Shown piece after piece: positions 27,609-35,268 of a stretch of 64,000 nt of DNA. The stretch spans positions 36,001-100,000 of the forward strand of contig JADJYF010000014.1 of assembly GCA_016719885.1 (NCBI GenBank). The letters run 5' to 3'. How positions within the stretch are numbered: the first letter of the stretch is position 1; the number at the start of each line of letters is the position of its first letter. The notes under the pieces were generated by a model. It made no database searches and was not told the origin of the DNA. It saw only the letters and a program-made list of their open reading frames with translations. The stretch comes from Pseudomonadota bacterium (GTDB lineage: Bacteria > Pseudomonadota > Gammaproteobacteria > Ga0077536). A program made the position numbers and the translations under genes.

Positions 27609-27677
27609 AGCTAACGCGCCGATGGGCGGCGCGCCAGCGCGCAGCGCTGAGGCGTCCGCTCCATTGGCTGGTTAGGT
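27609..27677 (-). repeat. attC-like site B
   Basis: 69 bp. The minus strand begins ACCTAAC (27677-27671), matching RYYYAAC, and ends GTTAGCT (27615-27609). Arms GCCAATGGAGCGGACGCC and the complement of the far side GCCGATGGGCGGCGCC pair closely. The stop codon of a small frame (27672-27674) falls inside R''. Confidence 0.78.
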
Positions 27678-27785
27678 TGCGCGGCCATCGGATTCCCGCT
27701 TGATAGTTTCGACCTCGGCCCAGAATTTTTCGAAGAGTTGAAGGTAGTCCGTTACCCCGTCGAATTCATCGGGCACCGCATCCAT
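27672..27785 (-). pseudogene. 37-codon frame ending in attC site B; probable detached C-terminus of the membrane protein gene
   Basis: ATG 27785 to TAA 27672 reads MDAVPDEFDGVTDYLQLFEK and onward to SDGRAT, with the stop inside the R'' box, as in many cassettes. The frame is the same as that of the membrane protein gene upstream, separated from it by two TGA codons (near 27858 and 27803). The intervening DNA, read with three single-base insertions, gives a continuous plausible protein (SIVVIFDFAKWRPGAEDR then LEQVNEKEAFAMDAVPDEFD). I read it as the decayed end of that gene rather than a separate one. Confidence 0.4.
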
Positions 27786-27857
27786 TGCAAAAGCTTCTTT
27801 TCATTTACCTGTTCTAACGGTCTTCAGCGCCGGGACGCCATTTTGCGAAATCGAAAA

Positions 27858-28385
27858 TCACACAATGGAGAGCCGCGCAATATTTGTGGCGTCGTATGGC
27901 GTGCCGCTCGGCATGAAGTAAGCGATCGTGAAATGCGCATTCGATGCATCCAAGGTTGCCCGGAACTTGAGTCGATAGAATTCCTCGTTCTCTGCGGCGA
28001 TAGCGATATGGTCTGCTTCGGTCACTCTTTCAGCCATATGTCTAAATCTAATCAAGAATCGGGCCGTCGTTAGCCACAACAGACGGTCGTTGGGTGGCAG
28101 GACCGCTCCATTCGGGACGAAGATGAGGTGGGCGCGCTCAAGTAGCTTTATTGCTTCGTCTAAGTATTTCTCCGACCGATCTCGGCTGTCGTCCATGGCG
28201 TGGCGCGTAAGGTTTGACCGATAAGCTCTGTATGCGACGGTAGCGCTTGCCGCGACCGCGACGGAGGCTGCAGCTTGAATTGCCGTTAACAATGCACCGT
28301 GGGAGAGGAAGGACAGTACTCCAGCGACAATCATCGTCGTAGCGACAATGCCGAAAAGCACTCCAATGAAAAATTCACCTTTCAT
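27858..28385 (-). CDS. Two-helix membrane protein in the first cassette (probably truncated)
   Basis: 175 residues from ATG 28385. Two hydrophobic segments (FFIGVLFGIVATTMIVAGVLSFL and ALLTAIQAAASVAVAASATVAY) precede a cytoplasmic domain with DRSEKYLDEAIKLLERAHLIF and FLIRFRHMAERVTEADHIAI. The frame ends at a TGA after NIARLSIV, but downstream DNA seems to continue the protein in other frames, so it is probably truncated by recent indels or by sequence error. A GTTAGGT core box lies 16 bp upstream of the ATG. Function unknown. Confidence 0.55.
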   Translation of the reverse strand: MKGEFFIGVLFGIVATTMIVAGVLSFLSHGALLTAIQAAASVAVAASATVAYRAYRSNLTRHAMDDSRDRSEKYLDEAIKLLERAHLIFVPNGAVLPPNDRLLWLTTARFLIRFRHMAERVTEADHIAIAAENEEFYRLKFRATLDASNAHFTIAYFMPSGTPYDATNIARLSIV

Positions 28386-28400
28386 AATGGTTTCCGAGCG

Positions 28401-28407
28401 ACCTAAC
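28401..28407 (-). other. Lone attachment core box GTTAGGT at the array edge
   Basis: GTTAGGT on the minus strand fits the GTTRRRY crossover box and lies just upstream of the first cassette gene. No matching R'' box or paired arms are seen between it and the luciferase-like gene at 28448, so it could be the end of an eroded attC or the crossover point of an attI-like site whose integrase has been lost. Confidence 0.4.
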
Positions 28408-28447
28408 AGCAACTAGACGTCAAACGTTCCATTTACGAGGCCGCCCC

Positions 28448-29296
28448 CTACCCCCCCCTAACCCTCACCTCCGCAATAAACCCAACATGCTCCTCCACAC
28501 ACCGAAACCCCATCCCCATCGTGCACACCGATAAATGGGTGCCGCCCGCATCCCGCCACACCTTTGCCATCTCCACCACCTCGTCCACACTGCGTGAAGC
28601 ATTGGTAATGAACTCGAGCCCGAACCCGTCAATCGATCTCCCCGCCTCCGCCAAGTGATGCTTGACCCGCGCAAGATGCTTCAAGGGCTCACTGCCGGCA
28701 AACATGAAACCATCGCCCAGTCTCCCTCCTCGCCGGAACGCGGGCTCTTCGAAGCCGCCCACCCAGATCGGGATCGGGCGCTTGGGTAAAGGAATGAGAT
28801 TGCACTTGTCCACTTCGTCGAAGCGGCCTTTGAAGGTCACCATCGGTTCGGTCCAGTAACGGCGCAGCAGGGCCATCTGTTCGTCGGTGCGTGCGCCGCG
28901 GGTGCTGAAGTCCTGGCCCAGGGCCTGGAACTCGGGGTAGTTCCAGCCGACGCCGATGCCGAAGCGCAGGCGTTGGCCGGAGAGCAGGTCCAGGTCCGCC
29001 ACCTGGCGGGCGACGAGGGCGGTCTGGCGTTGCGGGAGGATGATGACGCCGGTGGCGAATTCCAGCCGGGGCACGAGGCCGGCGAGGTAGGCGAACATGA
29101 TGAGGGGATCGTGGAAGGGGTCTTTCTCGGTATAGGGGCCCCATAGTTTCGGTTCGCGGTCGTGGCTGGCGCCGAGCACGTGGTCGTAGGCCAGGAGGTG
29201 GTCGTAGCCCAGGGCTTCGGTGGCAAGGGCGTAGCGACGCACGGCGTCCGGGTCGCCGTTCAGTTCGATCTGCGGATAGACGGTGCCGATCTTCAT
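28448..29296 (-). CDS. LLM-class (TIGR03619-like) flavin/F420-dependent oxidoreductase
   Basis: 282 residues: MKIGTVYPQIELNGDPDAV at the start, HLLAYDHVLGASHDREPKLWGPY, RLEFATGVIILPQRQTALVARQVADLDLLSGQRLRFGIGVGWNYPEFQALGQDF, and PIPIWVGGFEEPAFRRGGRLGDGF, which are signature blocks of the F420-dependent subset of the luciferase-like family. AGGAG lies seven bases upstream of the ATG at 29296. The final codons run into an eight-base G run (VRVRGG), so the exact C-terminus depends on correct homopolymer length. This gene marks the chromosomal side of the cassette array. Confidence 0.9.
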   Translation of the reverse strand: MKIGTVYPQIELNGDPDAVRRYALATEALGYDHLLAYDHVLGASHDREPKLWGPYTEKDPFHDPLIMFAYLAGLVPRLEFATGVIILPQRQTALVARQVADLDLLSGQRLRFGIGVGWNYPEFQALGQDFSTRGARTDEQMALLRRYWTEPMVTFKGRFDEVDKCNLIPLPKRPIPIWVGGFEEPAFRRGGRLGDGFMFAGSEPLKHLARVKHHLAEAGRSIDGFGLEFITNASRSVDEVVEMAKVWRDAGGTHLSVCTMGMGFRCVEEHVGFIAEVRVRGG

Positions 29297-29466
29297 GGGG
29301 GCGCTCCTGGCGGCTGGCGTGGGTGGGCTTGGCCTGAGTGTACGCAGGGCCATGGGACGCGGCGATAACCCGATAGGCCGGATGGTTAAATTCACGCCCG
29401 GTGATTACACTCCCGGCGGCGCTCAACGCGCCCCATTCCAACCGCATCCACGGAGACCCCCGTTCC

Positions 29467-30541
29467 ATGTCCGACATGTTCGACTCGCTCGCCTTCGCGC
29501 GCGGCCCGGCCATGAAGAATCGCTTCATGCTCGCGCCCCTGACCAACTGCCAGAGCCACGCCGATGGCAGTCTGTCCGACGATGAATTCAACTGGCTGCG
29601 CATGCGCGCCGTGGGTGGTTTCGGCCACACCATGACCTGCGCCGCCCACGTCGATGAAAAGCGGCCAGGGCTTTCCCGGCCAACTCGGTATCTTCGACGA
29701 TGCGCTGTTGCCCGGCCTTACGCGTCTCGCCGATGCCATCCGCGCCGCCGGCAGCGTGTCCTCGGTGCAGCTCTACCACGGCGGCATGCGTTCGCCGGCC
29801 GACATCATCGGCCACCAGCCGTGGTGTCCGTCGGACAACGCCGAGTTCAAGGCGCGCGCCATGACGGTGTCGGAGATCGAGCAGTCGATCGAAGCGTTCA
29901 TCAAGGGCGCCGAGCGCGCCGAGAAAGCCGGCTTCGACGGCGTGGAACTGCACGGCGCCCATGGCTACCTGTTGTGCCAGTTCCTGAGCGGCGAGACCAA
30001 TCAGCGCACCGACGGCTACGGCGGCTCGCTGGAGAACCGCTCGCGTCCGTTGTTCGAAGTCATCAAGGGCATTCGCCAGCGTTGCGGCGCCAACTTCCAG
30101 GTGGGCGTGCGCCTGTCACCGGAACGCTTCGGCATGAACATCGCCGATGCGCGCGCGGTCGCGCAGCGTCTGATGGATGAAGATCAAATCGACTACATCG
30201 ACATGTCGCTGTGGGATGTGTTCGCCGAGCCGGAAGACGCGGCGCTCAAGGGCCGCAACCTCATGAGCTATTTCACGGAGTTGAAGCGTGGCCGCACGCG
30301 TCTTGGCGTGGCGGGCAAGATCCGTCGCCCGGAACACGTGAAAGCGGTGATGGAATCGAACGTGGACTTCGCGCTGATCGGGCGCGCCGCCATCATCCAT
30401 CACGACTTCCCCAAGCTCGCCGCCAAGGCCGACTTCCAGCCGCTGGAGCTGCCGGTGTCGCGCGCGCATCTGAAGTCGCAGTTCCTGGGCCAGGCCTTCA
30501 TCAACTACATGGCTGGCTGGCCGCACTTCGTTTCCGACTGA
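29467..30541 (+). pseudogene. Old-yellow-enzyme family NADH:flavin oxidoreductase with a one-base frameshift
   Basis: ATG 29467 starts MSDMFDSLAFARGPAMKNRF, then MLAPLTNCQSHADGSLSDDE, the FMN-binding N-terminus of the OYE family. After TCAAHVDE the frame breaks at the A run 29657-29660. From there the next frame continues GQGFPGQLGIFDDALLPGLT, SVQLYHGGMRS, GVELHGAHGYLLCQFLSGET, NQRTDGYGGSLENRSR, GVRLSPERFGM and ends at 30541. Removing one A restores a protein of about 357 residues. Such enzymes reduce enones or dienoyl-CoA; a role in terpenoid or steroid breakdown fits the neighbourhood. The indel may be a homopolymer error. Confidence 0.85.
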
Positions 30542-30557
30542 GTCCTTGTCTCTACCC

Positions 30558-30582
30558 GGCCGGCGTCGTCGTGACGCCGGCC
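30558..30582. terminator. Hairpin between convergent genes
   Basis: GGCCGGCGTC and GACGCCGGCC form perfect 10-bp arms around a five-base loop, 17 bp after the oxidoreductase stop and 37 bp before the stop of the convergent DUF4399 gene. A run TCTAAAAATCTTT follows on the plus side. Confidence 0.55.
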
Positions 30583-30618
30583 GCGGCTTGTCCGCGAGTC
30601 CTTCTAAAAATCTTTCGA

Positions 30619-31020
30619 CTATTCCACCGTCACCGTGATCGGCTTCGACATCACCGGCGGCTGATGCGGCACGTGGGCGAAGTCGCCCAAGAGCAACTGC
30701 AGCGTGTGTTTGCCGGGCGGCAGGGTCACGGTGGTTTCGGTCTGGCCGCCGCCGAAATGGCGATGCTGGTCGTCCTTGGCGATGGGCTGGGTGAGGTCGG
30801 GCAGCGGCGTATCGATCAAGAGATGATGATGGCCGGTGTTGTCGAGCTTGGTGCCGGCCGGCGCCACGCCCCACGGATTGCGCAGGCCGAACACCACGGT
30901 GAACGGACTCTTGACCGTGGCGCCGTCGGCGGGAGTGACGATGTAAGCAGCCGGTTCCTCGGCATGGGCGGCGGTGGCCATCAGCGCGAACACGATGGCG
31001 GAAGACAGGCGCTTCAACAT
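30619..31020 (-). CDS. DUF4399 periplasmic protein
   Basis: 133 residues with a signal peptide (MLKRLSSAIVFALMATAAHA) and the DUF4399 core: VVFGLRNPWGVAPAGTKLDNTGHHHLLIDTPLP, HFGGGQTETTVTLPPGKHTLQLLLGDFAHVPH. The conserved histidines suggest metal binding, but the function of this family is unknown. It stands alone, convergent with the oxidoreductase gene. Confidence 0.88.
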   Translation of the reverse strand: MLKRLSSAIVFALMATAAHAEEPAAYIVTPADGATVKSPFTVVFGLRNPWGVAPAGTKLDNTGHHHLLIDTPLPDLTQPIAKDDQHRHFGGGQTETTVTLPPGKHTLQLLLGDFAHVPHQPPVMSKPITVTVE

Positions 31021-31205
31021 GCAATGAGCCTCGGGGACGAAAGGGGCTTCATGCTAGCAAACCGTGGCAGGCGATGGCGCGCGTCGTGGCGGAGCGCGCG
31101 GCAAGGCGCAAAGTGCGGTGTGTTCCCGTTTTTAACCACGCCCCACCCCACGAAGCGAGTGGTAAATTGCGGCCATAGACAATCGTTCTTCCATGGAGGT
31201 GCCCC

Positions 31206-31862
31206 ATGTTCCGCAGACTCGCCTTGACCCTGACCCTTGCCTCCCTACCGGCCGTGAGCAGTGCGGCCAACCTCAGCTTCACCTCGGCCACCGACTTCGC
31301 CACCGCCGCCGGCAGCACGGTGCTGGAAAGCTTCGAAGCTTCGGCGCCCGGCGTGCGCGCGGTGGCGCCGATAGTCACGCCGCTTTTGACGGTGTCGTCG
31401 CCGAGCACGCCCATGGGCGTGCAGAGCGCGGCCAATGTGCCGTCCGACGGTTTCGGTTCATTCGCCACTGACGGCACGCAATACCTCTCGGTCTATCGTG
31501 CCAACCAGCCGGTAGGCACCCTCACCTTCTCGCTCGCGGGGCCGGCCACGGCTTTCGGTTTCGATCTCACGGACATCGAAGTGCTGGGCGGCCACATCAG
31601 CCTGAGCACCGACGTCGGCGCCTTTGCCGGCGGCATCACGCTGGAAACGGTGGGTTCGAACGCGAACAACGGCAGCCTGCGCTTCTTCGGCATCACGCAA
31701 GACCAGGCCTTCAGCACGGTGTTCCTGACCATCGACGGCCTGGACGACGCGGCGGGTATCGACAACATCCGCGTGGCCGCGGTGCCTTTGCCCGCGCCGG
31801 CATGGTTGCTCGGTGCGGGCCTGGTGGCCTTGGCCACGCGAGGCCGGCGCCAGCGGGGCTGA
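31206..31862 (+). CDS. VPLPA-CTERM exported protein
   Basis: 218 residues with a signal peptide (MFRRLALTLTLASLPAVSSA) and a C-terminal sorting tail: VPLPAPAWLLGAGLVALATR then a basic end RGRRQRG, the VPLPA variant of PEP-CTERM. Such tails are cut by an exosortase and the protein is sent to the outer surface or biofilm matrix. The middle (GFDLTDIEVLGGHISL, SNANNGSLRFFGI) looks like a beta-rich surface domain. GGAGG is six bases upstream of the ATG at 31206. No exosortase gene is in the window. It is convergent with the end of the pilus operon, 15 bp away. Confidence 0.85.
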   Translation: MFRRLALTLTLASLPAVSSAANLSFTSATDFATAAGSTVLESFEASAPGVRAVAPIVTPLLTVSSPSTPMGVQSAANVPSDGFGSFATDGTQYLSVYRANQPVGTLTFSLAGPATAFGFDLTDIEVLGGHISLSTDVGAFAGGITLETVGSNANNGSLRFFGITQDQAFSTVFLTIDGLDDAAGIDNIRVAAVPLPAPAWLLGAGLVALATRGRRQRG

Positions 31863-31877
31863 GCCGCCCGCCCTGGC

Positions 31878-32996
31878 TCAGGGCATGAAGGCGCGCGCCG
31901 CGAAACCCATGCCGGTCGACAGCGCCGGTGAATTGCGGAACGACTGCGGCGAGACCTTGGGACGCGTATACGGCGCCGGCGTCGGCGCCGTGGTGGTGGC
32001 AGTGCCGGCGCCGGAGTTGGTGTCCGGCAGCGGCTGACTGACGAACGCTTCCGGCCCGGGCGTGCCTGGCGCCGCGCGCCCCTGCGGGCGTTCGAGCATG
32101 GCCTGCGAGTAGGCGATGCCATTCAGGATCTCGGGCAGCGCCGGGCTGCGCTGCCGTGCCACGATGAACAACTGCAAGGAGCCGGCGTAATTGCCGGCTT
32201 CCTGCTCCACCACCGCACGCGCAATCCACGGCTCGGCGCGATCCGCGTCCAGCGAACAGGCGCGCACGAGATAGGCGCGTGCGTTGTCGAGATTGAGCTG
32301 CATGAGTTCGGCCACGCCCGCCCAGTAGAACGGCAGCCAGTTGTCATGATCGATTTCCAGCAGCGGCGCCAAGGTCAACAGCGCTGAACCGTAGTCGCCG
32401 TTGGCTATCTGCAGGCGCGCGGTGATCTGGCGCAGGTTCTGATGGTTGGGCAGACGCACGAGCGCGTTGCGCGCGGCAGTGAGTGCGCCGCGGATGTCGC
32501 CGGCCTTTTCACGTTGCAGGATGCGCGGCACTTCGCGATCGAGATCGCTGCTGGCGGAGAGCTTGCCGTCTTTCTTCATGTGCGCGAAGCGTTGCGCGGC
32601 GGCCTTGTGATCGTCGCTGCTGACTTTTTCCTCCGGGCCCAGCACCAGTTCACCGCCGTCTTCGAGCGGGATGCCGGCCACGGCTTTTTCAGACATCGCC
32701 GCCACGCCGCCTTGCTCGGGCATGAGCCCCGCTTCCGGCAGCACTTCGGGCATGGGCGGGGCGGGTTCGAGCGGCGCGGCGGCGGGCGCCGCGGGCGAGA
32801 CGCTGGCGGCATTGGCCGCCGCCGCGACAGTCGCCGCGCTGGCCTGGTTGGGGTTCATGACCGCGCTCGGGCTGACGGCCGTCGCCTGGTTCACCCCGGC
32901 GGCGGGCGCGCCGACGTTGTCCAGCGCCCAGGCCTGGCCGGCGATGAATGCCGCGCACAGCGCGACCGTACAAGCAGTGTCCTTACGCGACTTCAT
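31878..32996 (-). CDS. TPR-repeat protein ending the pilus operon (MshN-like)
   Basis: 372 residues with a signal peptide (MKSRKDTACTVALCAAFIAGQAWA), an Ala/Pro-rich linker (about 30-100) and tetratricopeptide-like helices (about 145-290: GDIRGALTAARNALVRLPNHQ, GDYGSALLTLAPLLEIDHDN, LNLDNARAYLVRACSLDADR, GNYAGSLQLFIVARQRSPA). In MSHA-type operons the TPR protein MshN follows the secretin and probably helps it assemble. Here the start is one base from the secretin stop. The Pro/Ala linker and the C-terminal low-complexity tail are unusual in length. Confidence 0.72.
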   Translation of the reverse strand: MKSRKDTACTVALCAAFIAGQAWALDNVGAPAAGVNQATAVSPSAVMNPNQASAATVAAAANAASVSPAAPAAAPLEPAPPMPEVLPEAGLMPEQGGVAAMSEKAVAGIPLEDGGELVLGPEEKVSSDDHKAAAQRFAHMKKDGKLSASSDLDREVPRILQREKAGDIRGALTAARNALVRLPNHQNLRQITARLQIANGDYGSALLTLAPLLEIDHDNWLPFYWAGVAELMQLNLDNARAYLVRACSLDADRAEPWIARAVVEQEAGNYAGSLQLFIVARQRSPALPEILNGIAYSQAMLERPQGRAAPGTPGPEAFVSQPLPDTNSGAGTATTTAPTPAPYTRPKVSPQSFRNSPALSTGMGFAARAFMP

Positions 32997-32997
32997 G

Positions 32998-34608
32998 TCA
33001 GTTGCCTCCCTGCGCCAGCGGCATGCCTCGCGACAGGTTGGGGCCGACCAGCTTGGGCGTCATGAAGATCACGAGCTCCTGCTTGGCATGCTGGTTGTAG
33101 CGGCCCTTGAACAGGTTGCCGGCAATCGGAATGTCGCCGAGGCCCGGCACGCCGCGCGTGGTGTCGCTGCTGGCATCGGAAATGAGGCCACCGATGACGA
33201 TGGTCTCGCCGCTCTGCGCGCGCACCAGTGAAGTCGACTGGCGGATATCGAGATTCGGCGCGGTGCTCTGCACCAGGCCATTGGCGCCGACCACCTGGGT
33301 GACGCTGGATACGCGCGTGATGACGGGATAGACGTCGATCATGATCATGCCGTCGTTGGAGATCTGCGGGGTCAGGCCCAGCACGATGCCTTCGGTGACG
33401 ATCTGCGGTATGTCGCTGGAGGCGGTGGTGGCGCCGGCCGCCGAGGTATCGGTGACCTGTTCACGACGGAAGAAGGTTCTGTCGGTGCCGACCTTGATCA
33501 TGCCGGCCTGGTTGTTGAGCGTGCGGATATGCGGCTGCGATACCACGCGCACGTCGCCCTGCTGCTTGAGCGCATCGATCACCGCCGACAGGCGAATCGC
33601 GCCGCTGGTGGCGATGTCCAGGAGGCCCAGTGAAAACACGTTGGCCGCGGGCGTCACGCCGCCGGCCGGCTGCCTGACGATGGAAGAGGTTTCGAAATCC
33701 ACCTGCTTGCCGCTGTGGAACTGCGACATGGCGCGCGTCCAATCGATGCCGAGCGCGAAGTCATTGTTCAAGGTGACTTCGACGATGCGCACTTCGATGT
33801 CGACCTGGCGCTGCACCGCTTCGTTGACGTCCCCTAAATAACGCCCGACTTCACGCACGCGCCGCATCTGGTCGGTGACCATGATGGTGCCGGCGGTGCG
33901 ATTGACCACCAGCCGCGCATTCGGCGAGAGCATGGAACGAAGCTGCGTTTCGAGTTCATCCCAGAACGGCACGCTGCCTTGCTGGCTGACGGACACGCTG
34001 CCGCCGCCCTGTTCATTGCCGTTGCCGCCGCCGGTATTGCCGGTGGCGCCGCTGCCGCTACCGCCACTGGTGCCGCCGCCGCTGCCCGCCACCGAGCTGG
34101 TGGTGCTGGACGAAGTGGCCTGCGCCTCACCCTGGCGCACCACGCGGATGTAATCGACGGTGAAGGTGCGCGTGGCGGTGGAACGTACCCGCACCAGGCC
34201 ACCATCCCGCTCCCAGTGATAACCGAGACTGCCGAGCATCGCTTCCATGGCCTGGTCGAAAGGCAGGTCGTGGAATTCGACGTTGATGCTGCCGGTCACG
34301 TCCTTGTCGACCACGATGTTGAGCTTGTAGGCGCGTGCGAACAGCGCCAGCACCTGGTCGATGGGAAAGTCGCGCGCGAAAAAGCTGTAGAGCTGTTCGG
34401 TGGTCTGGGTCGGCAGCTGATCGGTGTCGCTGGCCGGCATCACCAGGCGCGAGGCAATGGGCGGCGGCAACACCGCCGGCGCGCTAGTCATGGGCGTGGT
34501 GGTGGCCACCGGCGCGGCGACCGGCGCGGACTGACGGACGGGCTGGGCGCCGCATCCGCCGAGCAAAAGCGCGGCCACGGCCCAGGCAAGTTTGGTCGGA
34601 GAATTCAT
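32998..34608 (-). CDS. mshL: Type IV pilus/MSHA secretin (MshL-like) lipoprotein
   Basis: 536 residues. A lipoprotein signal (AVAALLLGGCGAQPV) anchors it to the outer membrane. An STN domain (LYSFFARDFPIDQVLALFAR, then NIVVDKDVTGSINVEFHDLP) is followed by a Gly/Ser-rich linker and the secretin domain: GTIMVTDQMRRVREVGRYL, VEVTLNNDFALGIDW, SGETIVIGGLISDASSDTTRGVPGLGDIPIAGNLF and KQELVIFMTPKLV. It forms the multimeric pore through which the pilus or secreted protein passes. Start ATG 34608 is chosen because the cysteine sits correctly for a lipobox; the frame upstream is not signal-like. Between PilP-like and TPR genes, as in msh operons. Confidence 0.88.
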   Translation of the reverse strand: MNSPTKLAWAVAALLLGGCGAQPVRQSAPVAAPVATTTPMTSAPAVLPPPIASRLVMPASDTDQLPTQTTEQLYSFFARDFPIDQVLALFARAYKLNIVVDKDVTGSINVEFHDLPFDQAMEAMLGSLGYHWERDGGLVRVRSTATRTFTVDYIRVVRQGEAQATSSSTTSSVAGSGGGTSGGSGSGATGNTGGGNGNEQGGGSVSVSQQGSVPFWDELETQLRSMLSPNARLVVNRTAGTIMVTDQMRRVREVGRYLGDVNEAVQRQVDIEVRIVEVTLNNDFALGIDWTRAMSQFHSGKQVDFETSSIVRQPAGGVTPAANVFSLGLLDIATSGAIRLSAVIDALKQQGDVRVVSQPHIRTLNNQAGMIKVGTDRTFFRREQVTDTSAAGATTASSDIPQIVTEGIVLGLTPQISNDGMIMIDVYPVITRVSSVTQVVGANGLVQSTAPNLDIRQSTSLVRAQSGETIVIGGLISDASSDTTRGVPGLGDIPIAGNLFKGRYNQHAKQELVIFMTPKLVGPNLSRGMPLAQGGN

Positions 34609-34722
34609 CAGGTCATCCCTCTCGATATCACGAGTCCCTCTACCCGATAGCGCTATCGGCGCGGGCGGGGACAAGCTTTAGGGCTGACGCTGGCGGGAAT
34701 GCGGACCGGCGCGGCGGACCAA

Positions 34723-35268
34723 TCAGCGGGCGGGAAGTCTCAGCAGCAGCGGTTCGCCGGCATCGGCGCCACGGCCGAGGGCGACGGAGGTCGGATCGAT
34801 CTTCAGCACCGGTCGGCCGCTGATCTTGTCGCCGACCCGCACCATGTGGCCGTCGATGACGGCGATCTGGGCCGACGGCGTGCTGAGCACCGCTTCCAGC
34901 AGCGGCACGGCCGGTACGGCTGCAACGACCGGTTCGACGACCGGTGCGGGTGCCTCGGGCACGCTCACCACCGGCACATTGAGCGCCGGCGGCCCGAAAG
35001 GGTCGCGCACCGGCGCATGCTCCCAGCGCAGTTCGGTGGCGCGGCGTGGCCTGTCGTCGCCAGCTTCGATGGCGAGCAGGTCGGCGCCAGCGGTTGCATC
35101 GCCGGGCGACGAGGCATCCGCGGGCGCGGCGCTCACGGCTACGGGCGGCGGTTCGCTGCTGGCCATGTCGGCGGGGAAGAACATCGAGCGCATCTCGACC
35201 CACCACAGCGCCGCCATGCCGACCACCAGCGCGCCGACCACCCACGGGTTACGCAGCCACTTGTTCAT
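34723..35268 (-). CDS. PilP/MshK-like pilus assembly protein
   Basis: 181 residues: a short cytoplasmic start (MNKWLRNPW), one membrane helix (VVGALVVGMAALWWVEM), a Pro/Ala linker and a C-terminal HR-like domain ending SAQIAVIDGHMVRVGDKISG, RPVLKIDPTSVALG, which resembles the PilP/GspC homology region that docks onto the secretin. Its start overlaps the PilO-like gene by four bases (ATGA). Confidence 0.7.
   Translation of the reverse strand: MNKWLRNPWVVGALVVGMAALWWVEMRSMFFPADMASSEPPPVAVSAAPADASSPGDATAGADLLAIEAGDDRPRRATELRWEHAPVRDPFGPPALNVPVVSVPEAPAPVVEPVVAAVPAVPLLEAVLSTPSAQIAVIDGHMVRVGDKISGRPVLKIDPTSVALGRGADAGEPLLLRLPAR

Larger units (their letters stand above)
23706..28407 (-). mobile_element. 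Integron-type gene cassette array without an integrase (CALIN-like)
   Basis: Four attC-like sites of 67-69 bp, all reading on the minus strand, divide this stretch into cassettes whose genes also read on the minus strand. From high to low coordinate: a membrane protein, a P-loop ATPase, an Mrr-like nuclease, a broken hypothetical plus a zinc-ribbon-like protein, and a 54-residue membrane protein. The interval is visibly more A+T-rich than its surroundings. A lone GTTAGGT core box lies at the high-coordinate end. No tyrosine recombinase gene occurs on either side, where a luciferase-like gene and a MAPEG gene sit. The last cassette has no recognisable attC after it, so the low boundary is uncertain. 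Confidence 0.75.

Noticed and set aside
27738..28073. 111-codon plus-strand frame in the cassette array
   Set aside because: Opposite to the better minus-strand membrane protein frame and against the direction of the other cassettes; composition is not protein-like.
28401..28447. attI site of an integron platform
   Set aside because: Only a single GTTAGGT box is present; no integrase gene or promoter arrangement lies next to it. Kept only as a lone core box.
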